Part shown: positions 61,601 to 62,534 of the stretch, in pieces
How positions within the stretch are numbered: the stretch's first letter is position 1
Layout: each line of letters starts with the position of its first letter
Assembly: GCF_001949145.1 (NCBI RefSeq)
Contig: NW_019091567.1
Coordinates: 328,487-391,020 of the forward strand
Direction of reading: 5' to 3'
DNA length: 62,534 bases
Source of the DNA: Acanthaster planci
Lineage: Eukaryota; Echinodermata; Asteroidea; Valvatida; Acanthasteridae
Made by a program: the position numbers and the translations under genes
The notes under the pieces: model-generated
The model's input: only the letters and a program-made list of their open reading frames with translations
Told to the model about the DNA's origin: nothing
Databases searched by the model: none

Positions 61601-61906
61601 TAACTTTCTCAATTCTGCAGAATCTGCCGAAACTTCCCAAACGATTCAAAGAATTTTGTGCAGAGGGAGCAAAGGTTTATAAGTACATGTGTTGCCAACG
61701 GTAAAAACATGAAGAGTCGGTTGGAGTGGTAACAACATTTGTTGGTCCATTTCAGGGTGAGTTCAATGACGACGAGGTCGATCCACGCAAGGCTAACGAG
61801 CCGCCCGAAGCTCCTGTCCCCGAAGACCTGGACATCCCCAACGACCTCAATCTGGATGGGGGGAAGATGGATGACGAAAATGAAGAAGGGGCAACCGAAA
61901 ACCAAG
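558..61906 (+). CDS. MDN1: Midasin (MDN1/Rea1), giant AAA+ ribosome-maturation ATPase; partial at both ends
   Basis: Midasin is a nuclear, dynein-like AAA+ ATPase with six AAA modules in one chain, a long linker, an acidic Asp/Glu-rich stretch and a C-terminal MIDAS domain. It pulls assembly factors (Ytm1/WDR12, Rsa4/NLE1) off pre-60S particles. Here about 74 exons follow one another in consistent phase and encode about 4,400 of the family's usual roughly 5,000-5,600 residues. Visible in order are the AAA1 tail, AAA2-AAA6 with Walker A motifs GETGTGKT, GETSVGKT, GETGCGKT, GSPGVGKT and GPSASGKT, the linker, and the acidic region beginning with the hallmark GGGIGEGEGMKDVSDQ. The start codon and the MIDAS exons lie outside the window. 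One exon of AAA6 is lost in an assembly gap. Exon boundaries were set by splice consensus plus reading-frame continuity and are listed in the sub-entries. Two introns contain antisense genes. The identification is secure; individual boundaries are by eye. Confidence 0.97.
863..962. mobile_element. Short inverted-repeat element (MITE-like), family 1 copy A
   Basis: The left end tgtagaggctttgcgtgg is the imperfect reverse complement of the right end ccatgcaaaccctccatag. The inner part (gtgcataccctgtggaac, cctgcaagatggc) recurs in two further midasin introns at 4392-4530 and 14024-14149. The length of about 100 bp and lack of coding capacity fit a non-autonomous DNA element. No target-site duplication was established. 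Confidence 0.6.
2131..5662 (+). CDS. MDN1: Midasin exons 3-10: AAA2 module
   Basis: Exons: 2131-2343, 2826-3037, 3430-3563, 4089-4225, 4719-4823, 4955-5068, 5179-5250, 5587-5662. The first holds FTRPASILLERIAL and the Walker A LLVGETGTGKTS, then SDSTDLLGG. The second begins FKPVDFRQLMAPV. An insert of about 90 residues rich in charged residues precedes the Walker B WVLLDEINLATAETLE (exon 4089). Sensor 1 and the arginine-finger region are FACMNPATDVGKKELP and GIRNRFTEFFVDE, split by the intron 4824-4954. The last two exons (FYLAVRKEAD; SLRTLCRALRYA) form the helical lid. All donors are GT and all phases join. Canonical Walker A and B residues suggest this site can bind and hydrolyse ATP. Confidence 0.95.
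4392..4530. mobile_element. Family 1 element, degenerate copy C
   Basis: The left end ctagagaggctgttcatgg and the right end gcgcatggcctctgatag form a poor inverted repeat. Inner matches to the better copies are gtgcatcctctggaac and ctgcagaaatggctgcc. It lies in the same orientation as copies A and B. It is the oldest-looking of the three. Confidence 0.45.
5885..8486 (+). CDS. MDN1: Midasin exons 11-16: AAA3 module
   Basis: Exons: 5885-6150, 6521-6699, 6981-7072, 7189-7305, 7699-7845, 8342-8486. Exon 5885 carries SFCLSFLTQLDRASHP and KGYVITPSVRANLRDL, the usual run-up to the nucleotide site. Exon 6521 has the Walker A LLQGETSVGKTSLIQY and the conserved NNHEHTDLQEYVG. Exon 6981 has the Walker B WIILDELNLAPSDVLE. 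Exon 7189 holds sensor 1, FATQNPPGQYGGRK, and exon 7699 continues with the arginine-finger segment SRAFRNRFVELHFDEIP. Exon 8342 reads GKQGFITLRDLFRWAERY, the lid motif that recurs in AAA5. The donor after 7845 (gttgtc) is weak, but the frame joins perfectly (DLQ/TRRKG). ATP-binding and catalytic residues are intact. Confidence 0.95.
8816..9055. mobile_element. MITE with about 40-bp terminal inverted repeats
   Basis: The left end gggccaatttcatagggctg, followed by cttaagcacaaaatttgctt, is mirrored at the right end by gctctgtgaaattggccc, preceded by gcttaagcaaagtttgtgct. The arms pair over about 40 bp with a few mismatches around a 150-bp AT-rich centre with no coding potential. It lies in the intron between midasin exons 8342-8486 and 9187-9469. 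The structure is that of a non-autonomous DNA transposon. I did not identify a clear target-site duplication or the parent superfamily. Confidence 0.75.
9187..13215 (+). CDS. MDN1: Midasin exons 17-22: AAA4 module
   Basis: Exons: 9187-9469, 10167-10305, 10598-10870, 11336-11532, 12247-12395, 13009-13215. The Walker A is split by a 697-bp intron: PVLLVGETG ends exon 9187-9469 and CGKTTVCQLHSAL begins at 10167. The Walker B is GFLIDEISLADDSVLERLN. Sensor 1 and arginine finger are ATMNPGGDFGKKE (ending 10870) and LSPALRNRFTEIWCPQ (from 11336). Exon 12247 ends VFLDGLGS and exon 13009 resumes GTTSSASLPP, closing with GLFGIEPFYIPRG, a strongly conserved midasin stretch. The acceptor at 13008 was chosen because the nearer AG at 12967 would break frame. 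Confidence 0.94.
13372..13470. repeat. Three tandem copies of a 33-bp unit
   Basis: The copies are 13372-13404, 13405-13437 and 13438-13470. The unit starts ctggccctcgtcatagaaat and continues actatcatgtgac. The first two copies are identical; the third differs at one base (actgtc). It lies in the intron before the AAA5 Walker A exon. The period is a multiple of three, so the array stays open in one frame, but nothing indicates that it is coding. Confidence 0.95.
13607..17775 (+). CDS. MDN1: Midasin exons 23-29: AAA5 module
   Basis: Exons: 13607-13815, 14575-14697, 15056-15253, 15515-15622, 16228-16416, 17366-17458, 17632-17775. Walker A is AILLEGSPGVGKTSLV. Walker B WIVLDE ends exon 14575-14697 and LNLASQSVLEGLNACL follows at 15056. 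That exon also holds sensor 1, LFACQNPLKQGGGRKG, and the arginine-finger RSFLNRFTQ. Exon 16228 carries the lid motif WEFNLRDLFRWCDLMV. The introns after 15253 and 16416 begin with GC rather than GT (cacacag/gcaagt and cagaag/gcgagt); in both cases only this cut keeps the frame. Later exons read FQTVFGDDFGDVY and the short helical segment ending MNWMTIL, which leads straight into AAA6. Confidence 0.94.
14024..14149. mobile_element. Family 1 element, copy B
   Basis: The ends catagaggctttgcatgg and ccatgcaaaccctccatag are inverted repeats of about 19 bp. The interior contains gtgcataccctgtggaac, identical to copy A. It is about 25 bp longer than copy A owing to extra sequence after the left end. 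It sits in the intron between midasin exons 13607-13815 and 14575-14697. Confidence 0.6.
15254..15514 (+). other. GC-AG intron in AAA5
   Basis: The donor is cacacag/gcaagt at 15253/15254 and the acceptor is ttatttag before 15515. Apart from T to C at position +2, the donor matches the U1 consensus fully (AG/GCAAGT), which is typical of GC-AG introns. Phase 0 on both sides gives RFTQ/VYVEPL, the expected midasin sequence. No GT nearby restores this frame. Confidence 0.85.
16417..17365 (+). other. Second GC-AG intron in AAA5
   Basis: The donor is cagaag/gcgagt at 16416/16417 and the acceptor is catctttag before 17366. The GT four bases downstream (gcga/gtaaag) would leave phase 1 and shift the next exon out of frame. 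The GC cut gives DKQK/VQDLFQTVFG in phase 0. Apart from this the 949-bp intron shows nothing recognisable. Confidence 0.75.
18245..21333 (+). CDS. MDN1: Midasin exons 30-35: AAA6 module, one exon lost in a gap
   Basis: Exons: 18245-18373, 18473-18632, 18995-19129, 19937-20111, (missing), from 20632 or earlier to 20684, 21210-21333. Walker A is VGPSASGKTSLVHLL, followed by NSSMDTTELLGGFEQ. The intervening exons encode a charged, helical insert. Walker B is WLLIDNVNFC, with Asn where the catalytic Glu sits in the other modules. This is also usual in midasin AAA6, so the site probably binds but does not hydrolyse ATP. The next exon, expected to encode the SVLDRLN-type helix and sensor 1, falls in the N run. 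Coding resumes at ISRAMRNRGVEVYIVGE, the arginine-finger segment. Exon 21210 (NEGGAYDRVDLLALLN) ends the ring. Confidence 0.92.
20282..20631. other. Assembly gap of 350 N removing a midasin exon or exon part
   Basis: All bases are N. On the left, exon 19937-20111 ends in phase 2 (NFC + ag). On the right, coding resumes immediately at the gap edge with ISRAMRNRG. About 60 residues of the AAA6 core are missing by comparison with the other modules, which fits inside a gap of this nominal size. Confidence 0.9.
22153..22158 (-). terminator. Candidate polyadenylation signal for the TRIM gene
   Basis: AATAAA occurs on the minus strand (tttatt on plus) about 500 bases beyond the TRIM stop codon, with no closer canonical hexamer noticed. 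The position is plausible for a 3' UTR but unsupported by other evidence. Confidence 0.25.
22658..24559 (-). CDS. TRIM-type E3 ubiquitin ligase: RING, two B-boxes, coiled coil, NHL-like propeller
   Basis: This is a complete 633-residue frame without introns. The RING finger has all eight ligands of a C3HC4 site: C24, C27, C39, H41, C44, C47, C64, C67 (HCPICLQRFTEP; CLHSYCLKC; QCPVCK). Two B-boxes follow at about 105-148 (CEACDLGQEAVSRCVDCEDY) and 160-205 (CSNHTGQDLSFFCETC). A long coiled coil spans about 205-310. The last 250 residues contain repeated GxIxVxD-like blades (RGHIAVVDSERNFLVV, DQIAVGDRGRGV, GDIFVAGHLDEKD, GELAVADKL), typical of an NHL-type beta-propeller. The architecture resembles TRIM2/3/32/56-like proteins; no filamin domain is seen between coiled coil and propeller. 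The family ubiquitinates proteins and often acts in development, RNA control or innate immunity; its substrate is unknown. It lies antisense inside a midasin intron. Confidence 0.92.
   Translation of the reverse strand: MATGAPVQESGETGNLNHDPLEHCPICLQRFTEPKMLDCLHSYCLKCLEDILPNKHRNPVNIQCPVCKQNTILPEQGIDGLVSCSSLASLMVVDEEEEAAPRSKVMCEACDLGQEAVSRCVDCEDYLCRDCQDAHQRMLKMRSHKVLALHDVDLMASKDIPKCSNHTGQDLSFFCETCQVLICAACTVVAHSQPEHRYVSVEEATQSFRQEIDKQLAKVEHVRLEQKSARDSTQHSRDRLESLIIQAKRKVSEKANEYYACIQQQEKILQDRIDQIKQKRAVEIDISLTNQQQILDNTERRLDMVRSFVVKANTYELLAKKKTVLSGIQGVKAVHYQDHSLLHGLSYLDFEPGSAPIVEPLGTLLLEEQWKLTKEFGNFKMARGVAANSRGHIAVVDSERNFLVVITDPKGREQRRNSVGVQMEKLRKPFSVCINTLDQLIIIDSPQVMVFDKDLKYLFQFMPSRGDKEGESQTNLTALAVDQEDQIAVGDRGRGVITLHITDGTLICTIPSPTVENQLAVSLCPNRCLIYSSYADNRLTSVDYDGRVIFSVDTLARAKFRNPTGICCSLTGDIFVAGHLDEKDQSGIYYFNPVGEYLGCLALGLCNPLSMALTPNGELAVADKLTVKVYHRI
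24560..24580 (-). promoter_or_regulatory. Probable splice acceptor just upstream of the TRIM start codon
   Basis: Read on the minus strand, the bases before the ATG are tctgattctttttag/gtgccgcaATG, a pyrimidine-rich tract and AG eight bases upstream of the start-codon region. This suggests the single coding exon is preceded by at least one 5' UTR exon further right (above 24580). The donor and promoter were not located. Confidence 0.5.
26711..37845 (+). CDS. MDN1: Midasin exons 36-52: first half of the linker
   Basis: Exons: 26711-26859, 26970-27471, 27964-28144, 28634-28755, 29104-29237, 29569-29732, 30310-30668, 31224-31464, 32134-32422, 32968-33209, 33420-33948, 34077-34268, 34416-34918, 35354-35612, 36086-36368, 36997-37229, 37750-37845. 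The predicted product is largely alpha-helical with no catalytic motif, as known for the midasin linker that carries force from the AAA ring to the MIDAS tip. Readable landmarks include HMPLRTHCVTHLLYPLSQR (32968), LLQLSLVRARHQALLAGFLEP (35357) and EREDRDFRQSFPSFEKDFADL across 35612/36086. The donor after 33209 was placed at aa/gtatgt rather than the in-phase but poor GC site at 33199. The first large midasin intron (21334-26710) precedes this block and the second (37846-50132) follows it. Confidence 0.9.
29400..29475 (-). mobile_element. tRNA-like SINE fragment
   Basis: The minus strand carries gggttcgagtcccacctgag, a good tRNA T-arm/B-box (plus 29434-29446), in the intron just upstream of exon 29569. 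No matching A box was found at the expected distance. Similar isolated B-box remnants are at 4891-4902 and 60907-60917, also on the minus strand. Confidence 0.4.
29820..30085 (-). mobile_element. tRNA-derived SINE with intact A and B boxes
   Basis: On the minus strand the head reads gtggccaagtggttaggg, with an A box tggccaagtgg (plus 30065-30075). It is followed 34 bases later by the B box ggttcgaatcc (plus 30021-30031), the internal Pol III promoter arrangement of a Leu/Ser-type tRNA. The body then runs to about 29820 and includes gtggcccttggcaagcctct and a segment complementary to ggtacccatttatactcctg, sequences that recur in tRNA-SINEs of many aquatic animals. It lies in the midasin intron between exons 29569-29732 and 30310-30668, antisense to the host. 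A true tRNA gene is unlikely because the acceptor stem does not close. Confidence 0.7.
37825..38219. repeat. 201-bp tandem duplication copying an exon end and its splice donor
   Basis: Copy 1 (37825-38025) begins inside midasin exon 37750-37845 (ttgctcttggagaaagcgca) and runs through the donor gtaagac into the intron. Copy 2 (38026 to about 38219) repeats this with scattered substitutions and starts ttgctcttagagaaattgca, followed by gtaagac. The second donor is therefore an intact decoy about 200 bases into the 12.3-kb intron. Using it would keep phase but read into a taa about 24 codons into the retained sequence. Confidence 0.9.
38977..39939 (-). CDS. Rhodopsin-type (class A) GPCR 1, intronless
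   Basis: This is a 320-residue frame with seven hydrophobic segments. TM1 has GNILCIAVM, TM2 LAGYDLLVG (conserved Asp), TM3 begins after Cys in FGCQLF, and the DRY position reads NVERF (Glu-Arg-Phe). ECL2 has a partner Cys in AVSCFHA. TM6 has FAVCYTP in place of CWxP, and TM7 has NSAFNVFIYCF, with Asn for the usual Pro-containing NPxxY. The C-terminal FCRRR offers a Cys for palmitoylation. The likely start is the second Met (residue 12, MNNSSGE), because GPCR 3 begins MNNS; the Asn is a possible glycosylation site. No ligand can be assigned. It belongs with the two other receptors in this intron (shared LADSTKVLMT, QDNKALKTFLLVTLTFA). Lineage-expanded, intronless receptors of this kind in echinoderms are often suspected of chemosensory roles. 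Confidence 0.9.
   Translation of the reverse strand: MDSLFVSRHQKMNNSSGETLGMPAFLIAVRTCFIVLVAAVIILGNILCIAVMRRVSDLADSTKVLMTTLAGYDLLVGVSTLSSIAASALGDWPFGQFGCQLFAAVRFVALVMSVTAMTLLNVERFVAIIRPFRFPMWCSKHRIIVIILAASVLTVTITVVTFQTPAQYFHAAVSCFHAKRSNTMNVMMLIFLDLGPTTTIVCIYCYIIKISNWHRQRIHLDGRNAASRSQDNKALKTFLLVTLTFAVCYTPTILSRTIVGYTNGVIPPWLHFSMVWLTISNSAFNVFIYCFSYHTYRQTAVQIIKDSFGFCRRRAIQVHI
42618..42623 (-). terminator. AATAAA overlapping the GPCR 2 stop codon
   Basis: On the minus strand the frame ends atc TAA and the same bases continue TAATAAAATC, giving a canonical polyadenylation hexamer that shares bases with the stop. If used, cleavage would fall about 10-30 bases downstream. A comparable AATAAA lies 27 bases beyond the GPCR 3 stop (plus 46642-46647). 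Confidence 0.35.
42623..43588 (-). CDS. Rhodopsin-type GPCR 2, intronless
   Basis: The open frame extends to 43753, but I start at the Met at 43588 (MEGHLFHST, 321 residues). This aligns with the length and N-termini of its neighbours; the 55 residues upstream look like read-through of the 5' leader. The features are TM1 GNVLCIIV, TM2 SLAVYDLLVG, an ECL1/TM3 Cys in DAVCMVF, NIERFIAV at the DRY position, ECL2 Cys in GLVCFF, TM6 FAACYTP, and TM7 NSALNVFIYGLFN. It ends CHCKRSIQPINI. The third cytoplasmic loop (SRQHERRANANNPNGANNI) is identical to that of GPCR 3. The stop codon overlaps a polyadenylation hexamer (TAATAAA), so the 3' UTR may be very short. Function is unassigned beyond a G-protein-coupled receptor at the cell surface. 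Confidence 0.9.
   Translation of the reverse strand: MEGHLFHSTKDSSVDASGMPWYLVTLRTCFITLLALAIILGNVLCIIVTRRVSNLADSTKVLMTSLAVYDLLVGVTVLFSVATSALDRWPYGDAVCMVFTFLVAASYTLSVFSLMCLNIERFIAVSWPFKFPVWCSKKRVIVLVLATSFLTLASLLIGSFVFTVSAAYYDVGLVCFFKSDLIIVNSLFLFLGNVLPTLTMTCLYFRLIQISRQHERRANANNPNGANNIQDNKALKTFLLVTLTFAACYTPYLAWRVVQSFGRTGIPPWMEFILTWLPASNSALNVFIYGLFNRFYRQTAKKILAERFPCHCKRSIQPINI
44372..44507. repeat. Two tandem copies of a 69-bp unit
   Basis: Copy 1 is 44372-44440 and copy 2 is 44441 to about 44507. Each contains cacatgtacc(g/a)tacagcgg followed by ctctaatgttgatattagaa and cagcccagatgcacaagatt. Only a couple of differences are visible, so the duplication is recent. It is intergenic between GPCR 2 and the GPCR relic. 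Confidence 0.9.
45452..45670 (-). pseudogene. Decayed GPCR fragment (TM3 to TM4)
   Basis: An open stretch of about 73 residues is clearly related to GPCRs 2 and 3: MFSYFYLNTECFAALSQPYE and FLMWRPKKRVIMPTLATS correspond to VFSLLYLNIERFIAVSRPYK and FPVWCSKTRVIRLVLVTS. The invariant Arg of the E-R-F motif is changed to Cys, and the Cys after W is Arg. No TM1-TM2 or TM5-TM7 remain in the neighbouring sequence. It is best explained as a fourth tandem copy reduced to one segment by deletion and mutation. Confidence 0.8.
45926..46044. mobile_element. Inverted-repeat element, family 2 copy A
   Basis: The left arm ggccgtgtccgaaacgggct and the right arm acagattcggatgcagcc are imperfect inverted repeats, with inner arms agctacggctaggt and acctagctctagacaac. 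The same structure appears in opposite orientation at 55253-55376. It has no coding capacity. It lies between the GPCR relic and the third GPCR gene. Confidence 0.6.
46674..47615 (-). CDS. Rhodopsin-type GPCR 3, intronless
   Basis: This is a 313-residue frame starting MNNSMETD with two Asn-X-Ser motifs near the N-terminus (NNS, NLS), suitable for glycosylation. Receptor landmarks are GNVLCIAVV (TM1), SLAVYDLLIG (TM2), Cys in EIACMVF before TM3, NIERFIAVSRPYK at the DRY position, ECL2 Cys (CTCF), FAACYTP (TM6) and NSAFNVFIYCLFN (TM7). It ends CWKRSVQPINI, the same tail as GPCR 2. TM6-TM7 and the third loop are nearly identical to GPCR 2, whereas TM4-TM5 and ECL2, the usual ligand-facing parts, have diverged. 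The ligand is unknown; it is the rightmost gene of the cluster. Confidence 0.92.
   Translation of the reverse strand: MNNSMETDFSNLSPALIALRTCFIALLGLLIVSGNVLCIAVVRRVCNLADSTKVLMTSLAVYDLLIGIMMHFLIIASALDRWPFGEIACMVFTLLTALCFHMSVFSLLYLNIERFIAVSRPYKFPVWCSKTRVIRLVLVTSFLSFSMYLIFAFTVEKFAVYAPIPCTCFLNNDHPVLTSLLLFLGDIFPTSTMTCIYSRLIQISRQHERRANANNPNGANNIQDNKALKTFLLVTLTFAACYTPVLVWQMVDSFGSTDIPPWMEFILIWLPAFNSAFNVFIYCLFNRIYRQTAKKILVERFHCWKRSVQPINI
50133..58938 (+). CDS. MDN1: Midasin exons 53-69: second half of the linker
   Basis: Exons: 50133-50227, 50673-51004, 51306-51415, 52156-52260, 52415-52549, 53250-53412, 53828-53877, 54155-54251, 54535-54649, 54760-54868, 55606-55721, 56149-56434, 56843-56934, 57574-57830, 58198-58356, 58475-58644, 58777-58938. 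Coding resumes after the 12.3-kb intron with EWEGNASRAVSVREHLEQI and QWRKLELRCWSACLDTVAYR. Strong family landmarks are KIARWNDINFWAVKQAVEKS (52168) and SYKKGLTLARP (54535). The helical content continues, with acidic inserts near 57780-57830 (EEPGDEDEMETAEK). The last exon, ending LLGIFSELAAK, joins GFCLP at 59469, as in other midasins. Exon 53250 begins SYIEIIPPAATSLIT; see the minisatellite entry for its relation to intron repeats. Confidence 0.9.
52560..53080. repeat. Minisatellite of about 13 x 40 bp resembling the following midasin exon
   Basis: About thirteen degenerate units follow each other between midasin exons 52415-52549 and 53250-53412. A typical unit reads ttatcccacctgctgccacc, then aatttgaatagtttcactcc. 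Units vary from about 38 to 42 bp with 10-25% differences. The start of the next exon (plus 53263 onward) contains attatcccacctgctgccac followed by cagtttgatcactg, matching the unit closely over its first half and loosely over the rest. The array itself is not open in any one frame and lies well inside the intron. Confidence 0.9.
55253..55376. mobile_element. Inverted-repeat element, family 2 copy B
   Basis: It starts ggctgcttcctaatctgttg and tctagagctaggtc, and ends acctagccgtagttagctct and ggctgttttggacacagcc. These are the right and left ends of the element at 45926-46044, read on the other strand. It sits in the midasin intron between exons 54760-54868 and 55606-55721. Confidence 0.6.
59469..61906 (+). 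CDS. MDN1: Midasin exons 70-74: start of the Asp/Glu-rich region
   Basis: Exons: 59469-59606, 60118-60253, 60615-60839, 61151-61260, 61756-61906. The first contains EGATQFQDIEGGGIGEGEG followed by MKDVSDQIENEEQ, a hallmark that marks the onset of the flexible acidic region in midasins. The following exons are dominated by D, E, K, Q and N (for example SDEDDGDDEHEMDKQMGEVD) and include the recurrent DERMWGDKEDDEDEE and DIPNDLNLDGGKMDDENEE. This tether links the linker to the MIDAS domain, which is not reached. All five exons join in frame, and exon 61756 ends caag/gtgaga in phase 1, so the gene continues to the right. Confidence 0.95.
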
Positions 61907-62534
61907 GTGAGAGTAGGGGACCTTTTACTTGGGAAGAGAGAAATTTGAAAGTGAGTTTGCCCTTTGCCAACGTGGTTTATAAAGCAGTGTGTCTTGAGAG
62001 CTTTGGGGAAAAAAAAATTCACAATCAATTTTGCTTGGATTGGACTCAAATCCTAAACCTCCTGCATACAAATGTAGCCGTCGTAAAGACTTGCCCACTC
62101 AGCCTGAGGAGGTCAGTTGGTCAGTTCTGGGCCTGATACAGTAAAACCATTATGTTGATCTGCATGCATGGCCTGGCAGCCTAAATCTCAGTTTCATACT
62201 TTTTAAACTGGAATCTGCTTGCTTGTCACTCTAACCCGTAACATAAGGAAGACTTCTTTTAGATCACTCCATGAATGTTGGTGACTGGAAACCTCCTGCA
62301 TCTTCATCGTGATCCACCTTAGTTACCGTTTGAATTCCTTGACGTGTTTTGTTGAAAGCCTCTCACGATCTGAAATCGTACACCCCATATGGCACATTCC
62401 ATGTCAGTTTGTGCATGAGCAGAACCACTGCCCATGTCAAGTAAAATTGGAGTCCTGTATCCACTAGTACTCTTCTGGTGGAGGTGTAGGATTCTGCAGG
62501 TTCAGATTGTTAGAATCAACTGGCGTTGATTTGG
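61907..62534. other. Right edge: midasin intron
   Basis: The sequence starts with the donor gtgaga and runs to the window end without another acidic, in-frame exon. It includes a degenerate tRNA-like patch near 62040 (ggactcaaatccta) and otherwise nothing recognisable. Confidence 0.6.

Overview
The window is animal genomic DNA. GC-richer short exons with clean GT/AG boundaries sit in AT-rich introns, and nearly everything on the plus strand belongs to one very large gene: midasin (MDN1, yeast Rea1), the giant AAA+ ATPase that remodels pre-60S ribosomal particles. I could place about 74 exons between 558 and 61906, roughly 13 kb of coding sequence or about 4,400 residues. The gene is cut at both window edges. 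The N-terminus and most of AAA1 lie to the left; the end of the acidic region and the MIDAS domain lie to the right. The animal is probably a marine deuterostome, most likely an echinoderm. That is inference from intronless rhodopsin-type GPCR duplicates, a TRIM-NHL gene, ACATGTAC-rich introns, and hAT/MITE- and SINE-like debris. Amphioxus or a hemichordate is not excluded.

Layout of midasin: end of AAA1 (558 to about 1.63 kb), AAA2 (2.1-5.7 kb), AAA3 (5.9-8.5 kb), AAA4 (9.2-13.2 kb), AAA5 (13.6-17.8 kb), AAA6 (18.2-21.3 kb, interrupted by a 350-base assembly gap that removes an exon), the long linker (26.7-58.9 kb) and the start of the Asp/Glu-rich region (59.5-61.9 kb). Walker A, Walker B and sensor/arginine-finger motifs are readable in order for AAA2-AAA6; the AAA6 Walker B has Asn in place of the catalytic Glu. 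Two introns use GC donors.

Two unusually large introns carry other genes, all on the opposite strand. The 5.4-kb intron after AAA6 contains a single-exon RING/B-box/coiled-coil/NHL (TRIM-type) E3 ligase gene. The 12.3-kb intron in the linker contains three intronless, related class A GPCR genes plus one decayed copy. Two of the GPCRs share a nearly identical 138-bp block in an otherwise diverged background, which looks like recent gene conversion.

Repeats include a 240-bp MITE with about 40-bp inverted ends, two other short inverted-repeat families, a tRNA-derived SINE with intact A and B boxes, several tRNA-like fragments, a 33-bp triplicate, a 69-bp duplication, a 201-bp duplication that copies an exon end with its splice donor, and a minisatellite of about 13 x 40 bp in a midasin intron whose unit matches the coding sequence of the next exon.

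I found no RNA gene, CRISPR array or prokaryotic element. I see no clear candidate for a wholly new biological system; the most noteworthy features are the nested antisense genes, the conversion tract and the exon-like minisatellite.
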